From Clostridium moniliforme (GTDB taxonomy: Bacteria; Bacillota; Clostridia; Clostridiales; Clostridiaceae), in NCBI RefSeq assembly GCF_017873235.1, contig NZ_JAGGJZ010000009.1, positions 1-64,000 of the forward strand: a DNA stretch of 64,000 nucleotides, in the 5' to 3' direction. Numbering within the stretch: the first letter of the stretch is position 1; each line of letters begins with the position of its first letter. Shown here in pieces: positions 19,045 through 30,184 of the stretch. A model generated the notes under the pieces. It ran no database searches. It saw nothing but the letters and a program-made list of their open reading frames with translations, and was not told the DNA's origin. Made by a program: the position numbers and the translations under genes.

Positions 19045-19632
19045 CTAATTTAAAGTTTCTCCACGTGCAATTTTTATATTTTCAATACAGTCATCAGTGA
19101 ATTCAGCTTTAACACAATATTTAAATATTTCATTTAAAAAAGGATATTTTTTAAGTCCACCTTTTTTAATTATTTGAAAATAATATTTTTCATCTGAATT
19201 TATTTTCTTTATTTTTATGTATTCTTCCGAAATCTGTGGATACTTATCTAAAAAATTTTTAGATATTGGTTTCATTCTTCTATTTCTTAATTTAGCACTA
19301 CTAACTAATATTATTTTCATATAATCTTCTATACCTTCAGTATGAACTATTGCTATTTTATCACATAATATTGTATGAGTTTGACTAAACAAACCATTTG
19401 TAAATTTTAACTTATTATTTTTATAAGAAAATTCAAGCTTTGTATAATCTCGTTTTTTTAAAATTGCAAGTAATATTAAGATTTCTAATAATGCTACATA
19501 AATTATATAAAATTTTGTTATAATTCCAGTTAACCACAAAGTTGTTGGTAATAGTATAGCTAATATAATCATTAATATATAAAATCGTTTTATAGATTTT
19601 TTCTCTTTTTTTAATGCTTTATAAATATCCAT
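19045..19632 (-). CDS. Unknown protein with two N-terminal membrane helices
   Basis: A 195-residue protein I do not recognise. Two hydrophobic segments (about 20-38 and 40-58) are followed by a soluble domain beginning with a beta-rich stretch (RDYTKLEFSYKNNKLKF) that resembles YcxB-like or PH-type membrane proteins in layout. GGAG precedes the ATG at 19632. It is first in a run with ywlC and ywlE, 16 bp upstream of ywlC. Confidence 0.7.
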   Translation of the reverse strand: MDIYKALKKEKKSIKRFYILMIILAILLPTTLWLTGIITKFYIIYVALLEILILLAILKKRDYTKLEFSYKNNKLKFTNGLFSQTHTILCDKIAIVHTEGIEDYMKIILVSSAKLRNRRMKPISKNFLDKYPQISEEYIKIKKINSDEKYYFQIIKKGGLKKYPFLNEIFKYCVKAEFTDDCIENIKIARGETLN

Positions 19633-19652
19633 ACTTACTCCTTTTATATTAT

Positions 19653-19682
19653 AAAAGCCTTACATTTTAATGCAAGGCTTTT
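19653..19682 (-). terminator. Terminator of prfA
   Basis: A 12-bp stem (19653-19664 / 19671-19682). One position pairs as G-U only on the minus-strand RNA, which supports prfA as the gene it serves. Confidence 0.75.
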
Positions 19683-19685
19683 TTA

Positions 19686-20771
19686 TTACATTTCTTGTGT
19701 ATTTCCCATTTGTTTCATTTTTTCAGCTTGATCTGCAGTTATAAGAGCATTTATAACTTCATCTATATCTCCATCTAAGAAAGATTCTAACTTATAAAGA
19801 GTTAAACCAATTCTATGATCTGTAATTCTTCCTTGAGGATAATTATATGTTCTAATTCTTTCACTTCTGTCTCCAGTACCTACTTGAGATTTTCTATCTT
19901 CTGCAATTCCTGCTGCTCTTTCTGCTTCAGCTTTTTCAAATAGTCTTGCTCTTAAAACCTTCATTGCCTTTTCTTTGTTTTTAAGCTGTGATTTTTCATC
20001 TTGGCATGAAATAACAATTCCTGTTGGTATATGTGTAAGTCTTACTGCAGAGTCAGTAGTATTAACACATTGTCCTCCATTACCTGATGCTCTAAATACA
20101 TCAAATCTAATATCTTTTTCGTTTATTTCAACTTCTACATCATCAACTTCTGGTAAAACAGCAACAGTTGCTGTTGATGTATGTATTCTACCACTTGATT
20201 CTGTATCTGGAACTCTTTGAACTCTGTGAACTCCACTTTCATATTTTAATTTTGAATAAGCACCATTACCTTTAATCATAAATACAACTTCTTTTAATCC
20301 ACCAATTCCAGTTTCATTAGTGTGCATAAGTTCTACAGCCCATCTATTATTTTCTGCATATCTTGTATACATTCTAAAAAGATTAGCTGCAAAAAGTGCT
20401 GCTTCATCTCCACCTGCACCAGCTCTTATTTCAACGAAAACATTTTTATCATCATTAGGATCTTTAGGTAATAATAGAATTTGAATTTTATTTTCTAATT
20501 CTTCTTTTCTTATCTTTAATTCATTTATTTCTTCATGAAGCATATCCTTCATTTCTTTATCTGTCTCAAGTTCAAGCATCTCTTTATTGTCATTTAAATC
20601 TTCAATAACCTTTTTATATTCTGTATAGGCTCCTACTATGACTTCTAAATCAGCATGTTCTTTACATAGTTTTCTCCATTCATTTTGATTTTCCATAATT
20701 GAAGGATCACTAATTTTTACTGATAACTCATCATACTTGTTCTCTATAAATGCTAATCTATCTAATAACAT
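19686..20771 (-). CDS. prfA: Peptide chain release factor 1
   Basis: Releases peptides at UAA/UAG. The 361-residue protein has the GGQ tripeptide in [18 protein letters not shown] near residue 235, whose glutamine is the substrate of PrmC. The adjacent prmC gene supports RF1 rather than RF2, as does the absence of a programmed frameshift. GGAGTG precedes the ATG. Confidence 0.96.
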   Translation of the reverse strand: MLLDRLAFIENKYDELSVKISDPSIMENQNEWRKLCKEHADLEVIVGAYTEYKKVIEDLNDNKEMLELETDKEMKDMLHEEINELKIRKEELENKIQILLLPKDPNDDKNVFVEIRAGAGGDEAALFAANLFRMYTRYAENNRWAVELMHTNETGIGGLKEVVFMIKGNGAYSKLKYESGVHRVQRVPDTESSGRIHTSTATVAVLPEVDDVEVEINEKDIRFDVFRASGNGGQCVNTTDSAVRLTHIPTGIVISCQDEKSQLKNKEKAMKVLRARLFEKAEAERAAGIAEDRKSQVGTGDRSERIRTYNYPQGRITDHRIGLTLYKLESFLDGDIDEVINALITADQAEKMKQMGNTQEM

Positions 20772-20840
20772 CTTATCACTCCGTACTATATATTTTCATA
20801 TTTAATTATTATATCACAACTTATAATATTTTTTCAATAA

Positions 20841-22592
20841 TTATAAATGTCCTATAACCACTCTATTATGTCCTGCTAAATCCTTTATAATTCTTACATC
20901 TTTGAATCCATCTTCTATCATTATTTTTTTTACATCTTCGCCTTGATCATAACCAATTTCAAAAGCTAATATTTTTTTGTCCTTTAAAATAAGTTTACTC
21001 TCTTTAACTATTCTTCTATAAAATATTAAACCATCTTCTCCTCCACTTAATGCACTATGCGGTTCATATTTTTTAACATCATCCATTAATTTGTTTATTT
21101 CTTCTTCTTTTATATATGGAGGATTTGAAACTATTATACTGTAACTATTATTATTATCTATAGCTTTCTTTAAAAGATCACTTTTAATAAATTTAACCCT
21201 ATCATTTAAGTTATGTTTTTTAATATTCTCATTAGTAACTTTTTCTGGTTTATCAAAATAATCTATTTCGTCTACATTTATATTCTTTCTATAATATGCT
21301 AATGATATACCAATAGCTCCACTTCCTGAACATAAATCACAAAGAGTTAAACTTTCATCTTCTTCTATATTTTTCAAAACTTCTTCAACTAGTACTTCTG
21401 TATCTCCCCTTGGAATTAAAACTCCTTCTTCAATATAAAAATCTAATCCCATAAACTCACAAGAACCTAAAATATATTTTATTGGCATTTTATTCTTTCT
21501 TTTCTCTATTAATTCCATATACTTTTTATTATCTTCATTACTCACTTCTAATTCTCCATGAGTTAATAAATAAAGTCTATCTTTATTAATAACATATCCA
21601 AGTAAAATGCTTGCATCTAATCTTGCTGTATCTATATTTACACTTGATAATATTTTTGTTCCTTCTGCTAAAGCATCTGTTATATTCATCTTATCCTCCA
21701 TCAAACCTTCAGCTGCTTTTAAAGCTCTAATTGCAACTTCTATTTGTAGATCATCTGGTTCTCTTGTTGTTATTTCTTGTAATTTAAGTCCTGGGGCTGA
21801 AATAATAGATGATAATTTATTATTTGATTTTCCAAGCCATCTTATTATTTCATAAGTTATTCCAGATACAACTGGAATTAATAGTATTCTAAGTATTAAT
21901 CTTTCAAGAAAACTTCCCCAACCAGTAAAAGCAAAAACTATTATACTTACAAACATTATAAGAAATAAAAAATTAGTGCCACATCTTGGATGAAATCTTG
22001 AGTATTTTTTTACATTCTCAACTTTTAGTTCCTCTCCAGCTTCATAACAAAAAATTGTTTTATGTTCTGCACCATGATATTGAAATAATCTATATATATC
22101 ATCAAACTTACTAATTCCCCACATATAACCTAAGAGTATAACAATTCTTATTATAGCCTCTATTATATTAAGTCCTATATCAGAAATTCCACTTTTTTTA
22201 AAAATTGTTGCTATTCCTGTTGGTAATGCAACAAACAACAAAATTGCCATTACAAAAGATGCACACATGGTAAATCCAATTATTACATCATTACTCTTTT
22301 CTCCAAATTTATTTCTAAGCCAATCTTCAAAAGCGGATGGCTCTGTATCATCAAAAAAAGAAGCTGAATAATTTAAACTTTTTATTCCTTGAATTAAAGA
22401 ATCTATAAGTACAAACATTCCTCTAATAAAAGGTATATTAAGAAGTTTATATTTTTTAGTAATTGGAGTAATTTTTTTTATATCAACTTCAATTTCACCA
22501 TTTTCTTTACGAACAGCTGTTGCCATTCCTTTAGTTCCTCTCATCATTACTCCTTCAATTACAGCCTGACCACCAACTTCACATTTTTTCAA
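20841..22592 (-). CDS. prmC: Fusion of DUF1385 membrane protein and PrmC methyltransferase
   Basis: A 583-residue single frame. Residues 1-300 are a DUF1385/YqhQ-type protein (GGQAVIEGVMMRG at 7-19; membrane helices near 105-125, 143-160, 205-223 and 230-250; conserved FQYHGAEHKTI at 170-180 and RFHPRCGTNFLF at 199-210). Residues 303-583 are a complete PrmC: N-terminal helical domain, SAM loop (CSGSGAIGIS, 421-430) and catalytic NPPY at 490-493, which methylates the GGQ glutamine of RF1/RF2. The start is TTG after GGAGAGG. It lies upstream of prfA. The usual acidic end of SAM motif II is replaced by EIDYFDKPEK. Confidence 0.93.
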   Translation of the reverse strand: MKKCEVGGQAVIEGVMMRGTKGMATAVRKENGEIEVDIKKITPITKKYKLLNIPFIRGMFVLIDSLIQGIKSLNYSASFFDDTEPSAFEDWLRNKFGEKSNDVIIGFTMCASFVMAILLFVALPTGIATIFKKSGISDIGLNIIEAIIRIVILLGYMWGISKFDDIYRLFQYHGAEHKTIFCYEAGEELKVENVKKYSRFHPRCGTNFLFLIMFVSIIVFAFTGWGSFLERLILRILLIPVVSGITYEIIRWLGKSNNKLSSIISAPGLKLQEITTREPDDLQIEVAIRALKAAEGLMEDKMNITDALAEGTKILSSVNIDTARLDASILLGYVINKDRLYLLTHGELEVSNEDNKKYMELIEKRKNKMPIKYILGSCEFMGLDFYIEEGVLIPRGDTEVLVEEVLKNIEEDESLTLCDLCSGSGAIGISLAYYRKNINVDEIDYFDKPEKVTNENIKKHNLNDRVKFIKSDLLKKAIDNNNSYSIIVSNPPYIKEEEINKLMDDVKKYEPHSALSGGEDGLIFYRRIVKESKLILKDKKILAFEIGYDQGEDVKKIMIEDGFKDVRIIKDLAGHNRVVIGHL

Positions 22593-22607
22593 TTAAGCAT
22601 CCTCTCC

Positions 22608-23195
22608 TTATTTTTGATTCTTATATTTAAAGTAACACTCACCACATAATGATTCGTAAGTAATGTCTCCTATATTATCTATAGCTACTTGCTCTCCTTC
22701 AAATACAAATTTATCATTTATCTTTCTTGCATTAACTACAGCTTTATGTCCGCATTTACATATTGTTTTCATTTCTTCTATACTATGGGCTATTAACAAT
22801 AGTCTTTCACTGCCTTCAAAACCTTCCATTTTAAAATCAGTTCTTAATCCATAACATATTATTGGAATGTTTAAAGTTACTGCAATTTCAAATAATTCAT
22901 CTATTTGCTCCTTTTTTAGGAATTGTACTTCATCAACTAAAATACAGTGTAACTTTCCATACTCTTTTAAATTGTCTTTTACTATATTATAAATGTTATC
23001 ATTATCTTTAATTAAAACATCTACTTTTCTAACAACTCCAAGTCTTGAAATAAGCTTATCTCCACCTTTTTTATCAGTTTGTGGTTTAAGTAATAATACT
23101 CTCATTCCTCTTTCTTCATAATTATAAGCAACTTGCATTAAATGTGTTGACTTACCTGAATTCATAGCTCCATATCTAAAATATAACTTACTCAA
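22608..23195 (-). CDS. tdk: Thymidine kinase
   Basis: Salvage kinase for thymidine and deoxyuridine, type II family. The 195-residue protein has Walker A GAMNSGKST (9-17), Walker B with catalytic Glu in ILVDEVQFL, a lasso-type C-terminal domain and zinc cysteines (CKCG near 143 and CGEC near 185). The start is TTG at 23195, 6 nt after GGAGAGG. It opens a tdk-prmC fusion-prfA run. Confidence 0.96.
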   Translation of the reverse strand: MSKLYFRYGAMNSGKSTHLMQVAYNYEERGMRVLLLKPQTDKKGGDKLISRLGVVRKVDVLIKDNDNIYNIVKDNLKEYGKLHCILVDEVQFLKKEQIDELFEIAVTLNIPIICYGLRTDFKMEGFEGSERLLLIAHSIEEMKTICKCGHKAVVNARKINDKFVFEGEQVAIDNIGDITYESLCGECYFKYKNQK

Positions 23196-23282
23196 AATTT
23201 TCCTCTCCTTTTAACTTTTCAGTTATTACGATTATAGCATTTATGAAAGCTTATAAAAAGTTTTTTTTAGCATTAAATATTA

Positions 23283-23311
23283 TTGACTGCTTATAAGTCC
23301 TATGCTATACT
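23283..23311 (+). promoter_or_regulatory. sigma-A promoter of rpmE
   Basis: TTGACT (23283-23288), 17-bp spacer, TATACT (23306-23311), 57 bp before the rpmE start. Confidence 0.8.
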
Positions 23312-23368
23312 TTAGTAGTTATTTATTACTTAAAATAGTAGTAAAATATATTTAAAGAGGTGAAAAAT

Positions 23369-23575
23369 ATGAAACAAGGCATACATCCAGAATACCACCA
23401 TGACGCAGTGGTTAAGTGTGCATGTGGAAATACTTTTACAACAGGTTCAGTTAAAAAAGAACTTAAAGTAGAAATATGCTCTAAATGCCACCCATTCTTC
23501 ACTGGTAAGCAAAAAATCGTTGATGTTGGAGGAAGAGTTGACAAGTTCAACAAGAGATTCAACCTTAATAAGTAA
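23369..23575 (+). CDS. rpmE: 50S ribosomal protein L31 (zinc form)
   Basis: A 68-residue L31 with the zinc cysteines present (KCACGN and CSKCHPF), so the C+ form. It begins [10 protein letters not shown]. The ATG at 23369 is chosen because GAGG overlaps the in-frame GTG at 23360. It is monocistronic between a strong promoter and a strong terminator. Confidence 0.97.
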   Translation: MKQGIHPEYHHDAVVKCACGNTFTTGSVKKELKVEICSKCHPFFTGKQKIVDVGGRVDKFNKRFNLNK

Positions 23576-23583
23576 GAAATTTA

Positions 23584-23620
23584 GGGAAAGACTTCATGTC
23601 TTTCCCATTTTCTTTTTTTT
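23584..23620 (+). terminator. Terminator of rpmE
   Basis: A 9-bp stem GGGAAAGAC / GTCTTTCCC (23584-23592 / 23598-23606) followed by a long T-rich run. Confidence 0.95.
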
Positions 23621-23695
23621 ATAAATTTATTTTAATTATTCAAAAATAATGTTAGACTATATTTATATAAATTTTATATGAAGCGAGTGAATTTA

Positions 23696-24814
23696 ATGAA
23701 AAAAGTTCTTATATTAACCACTTCTACTGGTCAGGGACATAATCAAGCTGCTAAATCCCTAAGTGAATTATTTGAAAGAGCAAATTATAATTATACAACT
23801 TATGATTTTTTAAGTAATAGCAGTAAGTTTTTAATCGATACTATAGTAGGTGGATATGAAGTATCAGCAATGAGTTTTCCAGGTTTTTATGGTTTTTTCT
23901 ATAAACTAACAAACATAAGATGTATTAATTCATTAACTAATATATTATTCTTATTTGTTAGAAAAAGACTTGCAAAATTAATTGATAAAGAAAAACCAGA
24001 TATAATAATAGCTACTCACCCTCTTAGCGTGTGTATTGTGAACAAGCTAAAGAAAAAAGGATTAAATATTCCTTTTATTTCTGTTGTTACAGATTTTAAA
24101 GCACATTATACATATATAGGAAAAAATGTAGACGCTTATATTACAGGAAGTGAATATACTAAACAATCTTTAATAGATAAAAAAATAGATAAAAACAAAA
24201 TATTCCCTTTAGGTATTCCTATAAGAGAATCTTTTTTTGAAAGAGATGAAAATATTCCTTATATTAAAACCAATGAATACTTCAACATATTACTTATGAG
24301 TGGTAGTATGGGATTGAAAGATATTTCTTATGTTCTTGATGAATTATTAAAAAATGATAATAAGTTAAGAATTACAGTTGTTTGCGGAAACAATAAAAAA
24401 TTAAAAAATGACTTGATGAAACATTGTTCTGAAAATCATAAAAATAAAAAGTTACATATATTAGGCTTTTCAAATGACATAGCATCATTTATGGAATATT
24501 CAGATGTAATAATATCCAAGCCAGGTGGTCTTACAGTTACAGAATCAATTGTAAAGAATCTACCTTTAATAATACCATTTGCTATTCCTGGACAAGAAAA
24601 AGAAAATACTGAATTTTTAACCAGCGAAGGATATGCTTTTTGCGTTAATAATATTAAAGAAATTAATCCTCTAATAAATTCTTTAATAGAAGATCCAAGT
24701 AAGCTTACAGTTATGAAAAAAAGATTAAACTCTTTATCTAACACTTACTCACCATCTTCAATTATTGACCTATCAAATAAATTAATAAGCAAAAAAACTG
24801 ATACAAAAGTTTAA
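23696..24814 (+). CDS. UgtP/MGDG-synthase-like glycolipid glycosyltransferase
   Basis: GT28-type transferase (372 residues from ATG 23696) that adds hexose to diacylglycerol, making glycolipids or the lipoteichoic acid anchor. The N-terminal MGDG-synthase domain opens VLILTTSTGQGHNQAAKSL with the conserved GHN, and the C-terminal donor domain has SKPGGLTVTES. An in-frame ATG at 23678 is possible; the second is preferred because it opens the conserved strand. Sugar donor and product are not readable from sequence; the lipid kinase and LTA synthase at 54-58 kb are plausible pathway partners. Confidence 0.85.
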   Translation: MKKVLILTTSTGQGHNQAAKSLSELFERANYNYTTYDFLSNSSKFLIDTIVGGYEVSAMSFPGFYGFFYKLTNIRCINSLTNILFLFVRKRLAKLIDKEKPDIIIATHPLSVCIVNKLKKKGLNIPFISVVTDFKAHYTYIGKNVDAYITGSEYTKQSLIDKKIDKNKIFPLGIPIRESFFERDENIPYIKTNEYFNILLMSGSMGLKDISYVLDELLKNDNKLRITVVCGNNKKLKNDLMKHCSENHKNKKLHILGFSNDIASFMEYSDVIISKPGGLTVTESIVKNLPLIIPFAIPGQEKENTEFLTSEGYAFCVNNIKEINPLINSLIEDPSKLTVMKKRLNSLSNTYSPSSIIDLSNKLISKKTDTKV

Positions 24815-24836
24815 TAACTTTTTGTATCAGTTTTTT
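24792..24836. terminator. Bidirectional terminator, glycosyltransferase / rho
   Basis: A long stem centred on ACTGATACAAAA with one bulged base, flanked by A7 and T6 runs, between convergent genes. It includes the glycosyltransferase stop codon. Confidence 0.9.
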
Positions 24837-24837
24837 A

Positions 24838-26235
24838 TTATATGTTATTTTTTTCAAATATTCTTATAAACTCATCATTATCTTTTGTTTTTGTTAACAT
24901 TTTTATTAGATTTTCTGTTACATTATCCACATTTCCATCAGCATACATAACTTTTCTAATTGAATATGCAACTTCTCTTTCTTCATTAGTTAATAACAAG
25001 TCTTCTTTTCTTGTTCCTGATTTATAAATATCTATAGCTGGGAATATTCTTCTCTCTTGAAGTCTTCTATCTAAATGAACTTCCATATTACCTGTACCTT
25101 TAAATTCTTCAAATATCATATCATCCATTCTTGAACCAGTATCTACAAGTGCTGTTGCAAGAATAGTTAAGCTTCCACCTTCTTCTATATTCCTTGCTGC
25201 TCCAAAGAATTTTTTAGGCATTATTAAAGCACCAGGATCTAATCCTCCTGTTAATGTTCTTCCTGTTGGAGTAATTGTTAAGTTATATGCTCTTGATAAT
25301 CTAGTTAAACTATCTAAGAGTATTACAACATCTTGACCTTGCTCAACTCTTCTTTTACCATGTTCTAATATCATCTGTGATACTTTTTCATGATTTTGTG
25401 GTTCTTCATCAAATGTTGAATACATAACTTCTCCATTTATAGATCTTTGCATATCAGTAACTTCCTCTGGTCTTTCATCAATAAGCAATACTATAAGCTT
25501 AACCTCTGGACAATTTTTTGATATATTTTGAGCTAATTTTTTCAAAAGAGTTGTTTTACCTGCTTTTGGTGGGGCAACAATCATTCCTCTTTGACCTTTA
25601 CCTAACGGGCAAATTATATCCATTAATCTTGTAGAAAGATCATTCTCTCCCTTTCTTTCAAGTTTTATTCTTTCCTTAGGATATATTGGTGTTAACTTTT
25701 CAAAAGGAATCCTTCTAATAGCCTTTTCAGGACTTTCATCATTTACCTTTTCTAAATATATTAAAGCTTTAAATTTTTCTCCTTCTTTAGGCTCCCTAAC
25801 CTTACCTTCTAACTTATCTCCAGTAGATAAATTGAATCTCCTAATTTGTGCTGGAGACACATATACATCTTCACTACTACTTAAACAATTTTTTCCTCTT
25901 AAAAAACCAAAACTATTATTTTCTTGAATTTCCAAAATACCCGACACAGTTGCTGCTTGTGAAATATTATTTCTATCATTTTGATTATTATAACTTTTAT
26001 TTGTATTTTGATAATTATTATTTTGGTGACTATTTAAATTATTATTTTCCTTAACCTTAGGTGATATTTTTTCCTTTAATATAACTCCATTTTTCTCAAT
26101 AGAATTTACTTTATTATTTAAAATCTCATCTATTAATTGACTTTTTTTATATTTCGATATATTTTTTATATTTAATTCTTTAGCAATCTCTTTTAATTTT
26201 GCTAAAGTCATTCCTTCATAAACTTCTCTTGTCAA
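24838..26235 (-). CDS. rho: Transcription termination factor Rho with Asn/Gln-rich insert
   Basis: Hexameric RNA helicase ending untranslated transcripts. The 465-residue protein has the Rho N-terminal helical domain (1-45), an Asn/Gln-rich low-complexity insert (63-93: 14 Asn and 4 Gln in about 30 residues), the cold-shock-like RNA-binding domain (about 95-165), and the ATPase with Walker [10 protein letters not shown] near 224. The start is TTG after GGAGGT. The insert resembles the prion-forming region reported for Clostridium botulinum Rho. A sigma-A promoter lies about 95 bp upstream, leaving a leader of roughly 87 nt. Confidence 0.95.
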   Translation of the reverse strand: MTREVYEGMTLAKLKEIAKELNIKNISKYKKSQLIDEILNNKVNSIEKNGVILKEKISPKVKENNNLNSHQNNNYQNTNKSYNNQNDRNNISQAATVSGILEIQENNSFGFLRGKNCLSSSEDVYVSPAQIRRFNLSTGDKLEGKVREPKEGEKFKALIYLEKVNDESPEKAIRRIPFEKLTPIYPKERIKLERKGENDLSTRLMDIICPLGKGQRGMIVAPPKAGKTTLLKKLAQNISKNCPEVKLIVLLIDERPEEVTDMQRSINGEVMYSTFDEEPQNHEKVSQMILEHGKRRVEQGQDVVILLDSLTRLSRAYNLTITPTGRTLTGGLDPGALIMPKKFFGAARNIEEGGSLTILATALVDTGSRMDDMIFEEFKGTGNMEVHLDRRLQERRIFPAIDIYKSGTRKEDLLLTNEEREVAYSIRKVMYADGNVDNVTENLIKMLTKTKDNDEFIRIFEKNNI

Positions 26236-26328
26236 AATGATACCTCCGTACTAAATTTTATTTATGTAAACTTTAATTATTTTGGGAATTTTTAAGGTAA
26301 GCCTCTTAGATAACTTGATGTTTATTTA

Positions 26329-26357
26329 ATTATCCTTCAATACTGAAATGTTTGCAA
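26329..26357 (-). promoter_or_regulatory. sigma-A promoter of rho
   Basis: Minus strand -35 TTGCAA (26352-26357), 17-bp spacer, -10 GATAAT (26329-26334). Confidence 0.6.
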
Positions 26358-26425
26358 GAGATTTAATGTATTTATTTATAATTAATTTAAAAATTTTCTT
26401 TTTATTAATTCTTTCCAAAATAAAT

Positions 26426-26457
26426 AGAAGATATTCTAAAATCTTAGAATATCTTCT
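26426..26457 (-). terminator. Terminator of pyrG
   Basis: Perfect 14-bp stem (26426-26439 / 26444-26457) with a 4-nt loop, 12 nt after the pyrG stop; minus-strand flank ATTTATTTT. Confidence 0.85.
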
Positions 26458-26468
26458 TATATATAAGT

Positions 26469-28236
<1,768 letters not shown>

Positions 28237-28281
28237 ATATCTAGTCATATTTTGTTCTTTTTTTATTCATATTTTATTTTT

Positions 28282-28575
28282 TTATATTACTGAGTTAATT
28301 TTCTTTTCTATCTCAAAATATTTATCTCTAAATTTCTTATTTATCAATAATTTTTCTTCAGCTTTTCTATAATTATAATTTATACTTTTGCTAGTTTTTA
28401 CTTTTAATAAGTATTTTATATTCTCTTCACTCCAGCAATTATACTTTTTTAAAAATAATATAAATAAATACCTAATTTCTTTTTCTTTAAACATTTCTAT
28501 AATTTCTTCTCTAGATACATTATTAAAAGCACATATTTCTTCTATAATTTTAAAATACCTTTCTTTATTTACCAA
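28282..28575 (-). CDS. Small DnaA-domain-IV-like protein
   Basis: A 97-residue protein of uncertain function. The start is taken as TTG at 28575, since GGAGTG overlaps the GTG at 28584. The opening FKIIEEICAFNNVSREEII resembles the first helices of DnaA domain IV (ivevVakyfnVs.edl), and VKTSKSINYNYRKAEEKL occupies the place of the DnaA signature (GGRDHSTV.HA..KI) with the key residues changed. It therefore looks like a stand-alone DNA-binding-fold relative without the canonical DnaA-box residues. No AAA+ part is present. It could be a small regulator. Confidence 0.6.
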   Translation of the reverse strand: MVNKERYFKIIEEICAFNNVSREEIIEMFKEKEIRYLFILFLKKYNCWSEENIKYLLKVKTSKSINYNYRKAEEKLLINKKFRDKYFEIEKKINSVI

Positions 28576-28624
28576 AAAACCCACTCCTTATCTCAATTAT
28601 TACCATTAATTTCAATAAATAAAC

Positions 28625-28655
28625 CAAAAGAGTGGTAAATAATTTACCACTCTTT
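28625..28655 (-). terminator. Terminator of ywiB
   Basis: A 14-bp stem centred on AGAGTGGTAAA with a short loop (28625-28638 / 28642-28655), directly after the ywiB stop. Confidence 0.85.
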
Positions 28656-29069
28656 TTAAGCCTTAATATCTAGTTTTAATTGAGTTTTTATTGAAGGTTG
28701 ATCCGCAACTTTCATTTCATATTTTATTTCTACATTTCCACCTTCTTCATTCACATCAATTTCTAAGTCTTTTGTATCAATTGTTAATTCTAACATTCCA
28801 TAAGGAGTATTATATAAACAAACAGATTGCTTATCTTTTTGAAAATGCATTTTAGTTGTAGTACTTCCTTCTCTTTCAAGAATTACATAATCCTTACCTA
28901 TTCTAAGTTTAGTATCAGTTCCATCCATTCCTGATATTTCTGTTTCCTTATAAGTTGCAATTATCTCATCATTTTCGTTTTTTATATTGCCTGGGGTAAC
29001 AACTTCTATTAATTCTCCTTTTTCCATAGTAGCATTACTAACTATTTTTATAACTGCCTTTTTTTCCAA
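28656..29069 (-). CDS. ywiB: DUF1934 beta-barrel protein (YwiB type)
   Basis: A 137-residue cytoplasmic protein of the DUF1934/YwiB family, lipocalin-like in fold. Typical elements are the ISGMDGTDTKLRIG stretch and a run of alternating strands to the C-terminus. The start is TTG at 29069 after GGGAGG. No enzymatic function is known. It is 12 bp downstream of the PP-loop gene. Confidence 0.8.
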   Translation of the reverse strand: MEKKAVIKIVSNATMEKGELIEVVTPGNIKNENDEIIATYKETEISGMDGTDTKLRIGKDYVILEREGSTTTKMHFQKDKQSVCLYNTPYGMLELTIDTKDLEIDVNEEGGNVEIKYEMKVADQPSIKTQLKLDIKA

Positions 29070-29081
29070 AGTTCTTCCTCC

Positions 29082-30071
29082 CTACTTTCCTTGAATTATA
29101 TATCTGTCTATTTCCTCTTCAGTAGCAGGTTTAACTTTTAATGTACCTTCGAATTTACATCCAAATTTTCCATAAGATACCTCTATTTCATCTAAATCTT
29201 TTCCTTTACAGTATCTTCCTGCTATTTTAGCTGCTAATTCTTTATCTTTTTCATTATGTTTACCATTTATTATTATCATAGCACCATTATAGCTAACTGG
29301 ATAAAATACTAAATCTTCCTTTGATAAAAATTGCTTTATTTTATCTGCTTCATCTTTTGTTCTTGTAGCTATTATTTTGCATCCACTATCACTAACAAAA
29401 TGTCTTCCAAATCTTAATAATTCAATTTCATCTGAAGTTGCATCTCCATTTCTTTGAAGAGTCTCTTTAAGTCTTATTGAATAATTAGGTTCAGTTAACT
29501 TACATCCACCAGCAGGTGATGGGTAATCTTTTATTCCCCACTTTTCTGCAAGTTCCATTTGAATCTTTCTACTTCTACCTGATATCTTAAGTAACTTTTC
29601 TCTATCTACTAATCCACTTTTCTCCATTTCTGTTTCATCTAAATTTTGTGCACATAATGGTCTAAGTATTTTATCTTCAAAACCTGATTCTTTTCTAACT
29701 TTATTTAAAGCTTGTCTATTTTGTGACATAGGTCTTTGATTTAAAACTTCTCCTGTTATAATAAAATCAGCATTAAATTTCTTTAATAGTTCTCCTGAAT
29801 ATCTCATCATCATAGCATGACAATCAATACATGGATTCATATTTTTTCCCCATCCATTTTTAGGGTCTTTCACCATTTCAAAATGTTCCTTTGAAAAGTC
29901 AATAACTTCTAAAGGTATATCTATTTGCTTAGTCATCTTCTTAGCATTTTCTTCATTAAAGAAATATGATCTGAAACATATTCCTATAACTTCTATTCCT
30001 TGATCCTTTATTAATTTTGCAGCTAATATGCTATCTAATCCTCCTGATATCATAGCTAATGCTCTAGTCAT
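29082..30071 (-). CDS. PP-loop ATP-pyrophosphatase, tRNA thiolation-like
   Basis: A 329-residue protein with the PP-loop SGGLDSILAAKL at 9-20, an ATP pyrophosphatase fold related to MnmA/ThiI, and Cys pairs in PCIDCHAMMM (near 80) and in GGCKL (near 190) that could carry sulfur or a metal cluster. The C-terminal 120 residues form a separate domain. Such genes are often labelled tRNA 2-thiouridylase; the substrate here is not established. AGGAGG lies before the ATG. It is upstream of ywiB. Confidence 0.75.
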   Translation of the reverse strand: MTRALAMISGGLDSILAAKLIKDQGIEVIGICFRSYFFNEENAKKMTKQIDIPLEVIDFSKEHFEMVKDPKNGWGKNMNPCIDCHAMMMRYSGELLKKFNADFIITGEVLNQRPMSQNRQALNKVRKESGFEDKILRPLCAQNLDETEMEKSGLVDREKLLKISGRSRKIQMELAEKWGIKDYPSPAGGCKLTEPNYSIRLKETLQRNGDATSDEIELLRFGRHFVSDSGCKIIATRTKDEADKIKQFLSKEDLVFYPVSYNGAMIIINGKHNEKDKELAAKIAGRYCKGKDLDEIEVSYGKFGCKFEGTLKVKPATEEEIDRYIIQGK

Positions 30072-30184
30072 AAAATTTCCTCCTAAAATAATTTTATTTA
30101 AACTACATATTTAATTTCATAAATTGTTACAAATTATAGTTTATGATTCTTCTAAGATTTTATCAAGTTAAATTTTTTATTATT

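Noticed and set aside
28388-28609. Plus-strand open frame downstream of the perfect promoter at 28114
   Set aside because: It is antisense to the DnaA-like gene, has no ribosome site, and its composition follows the opposite strand, so it is treated as a shadow.
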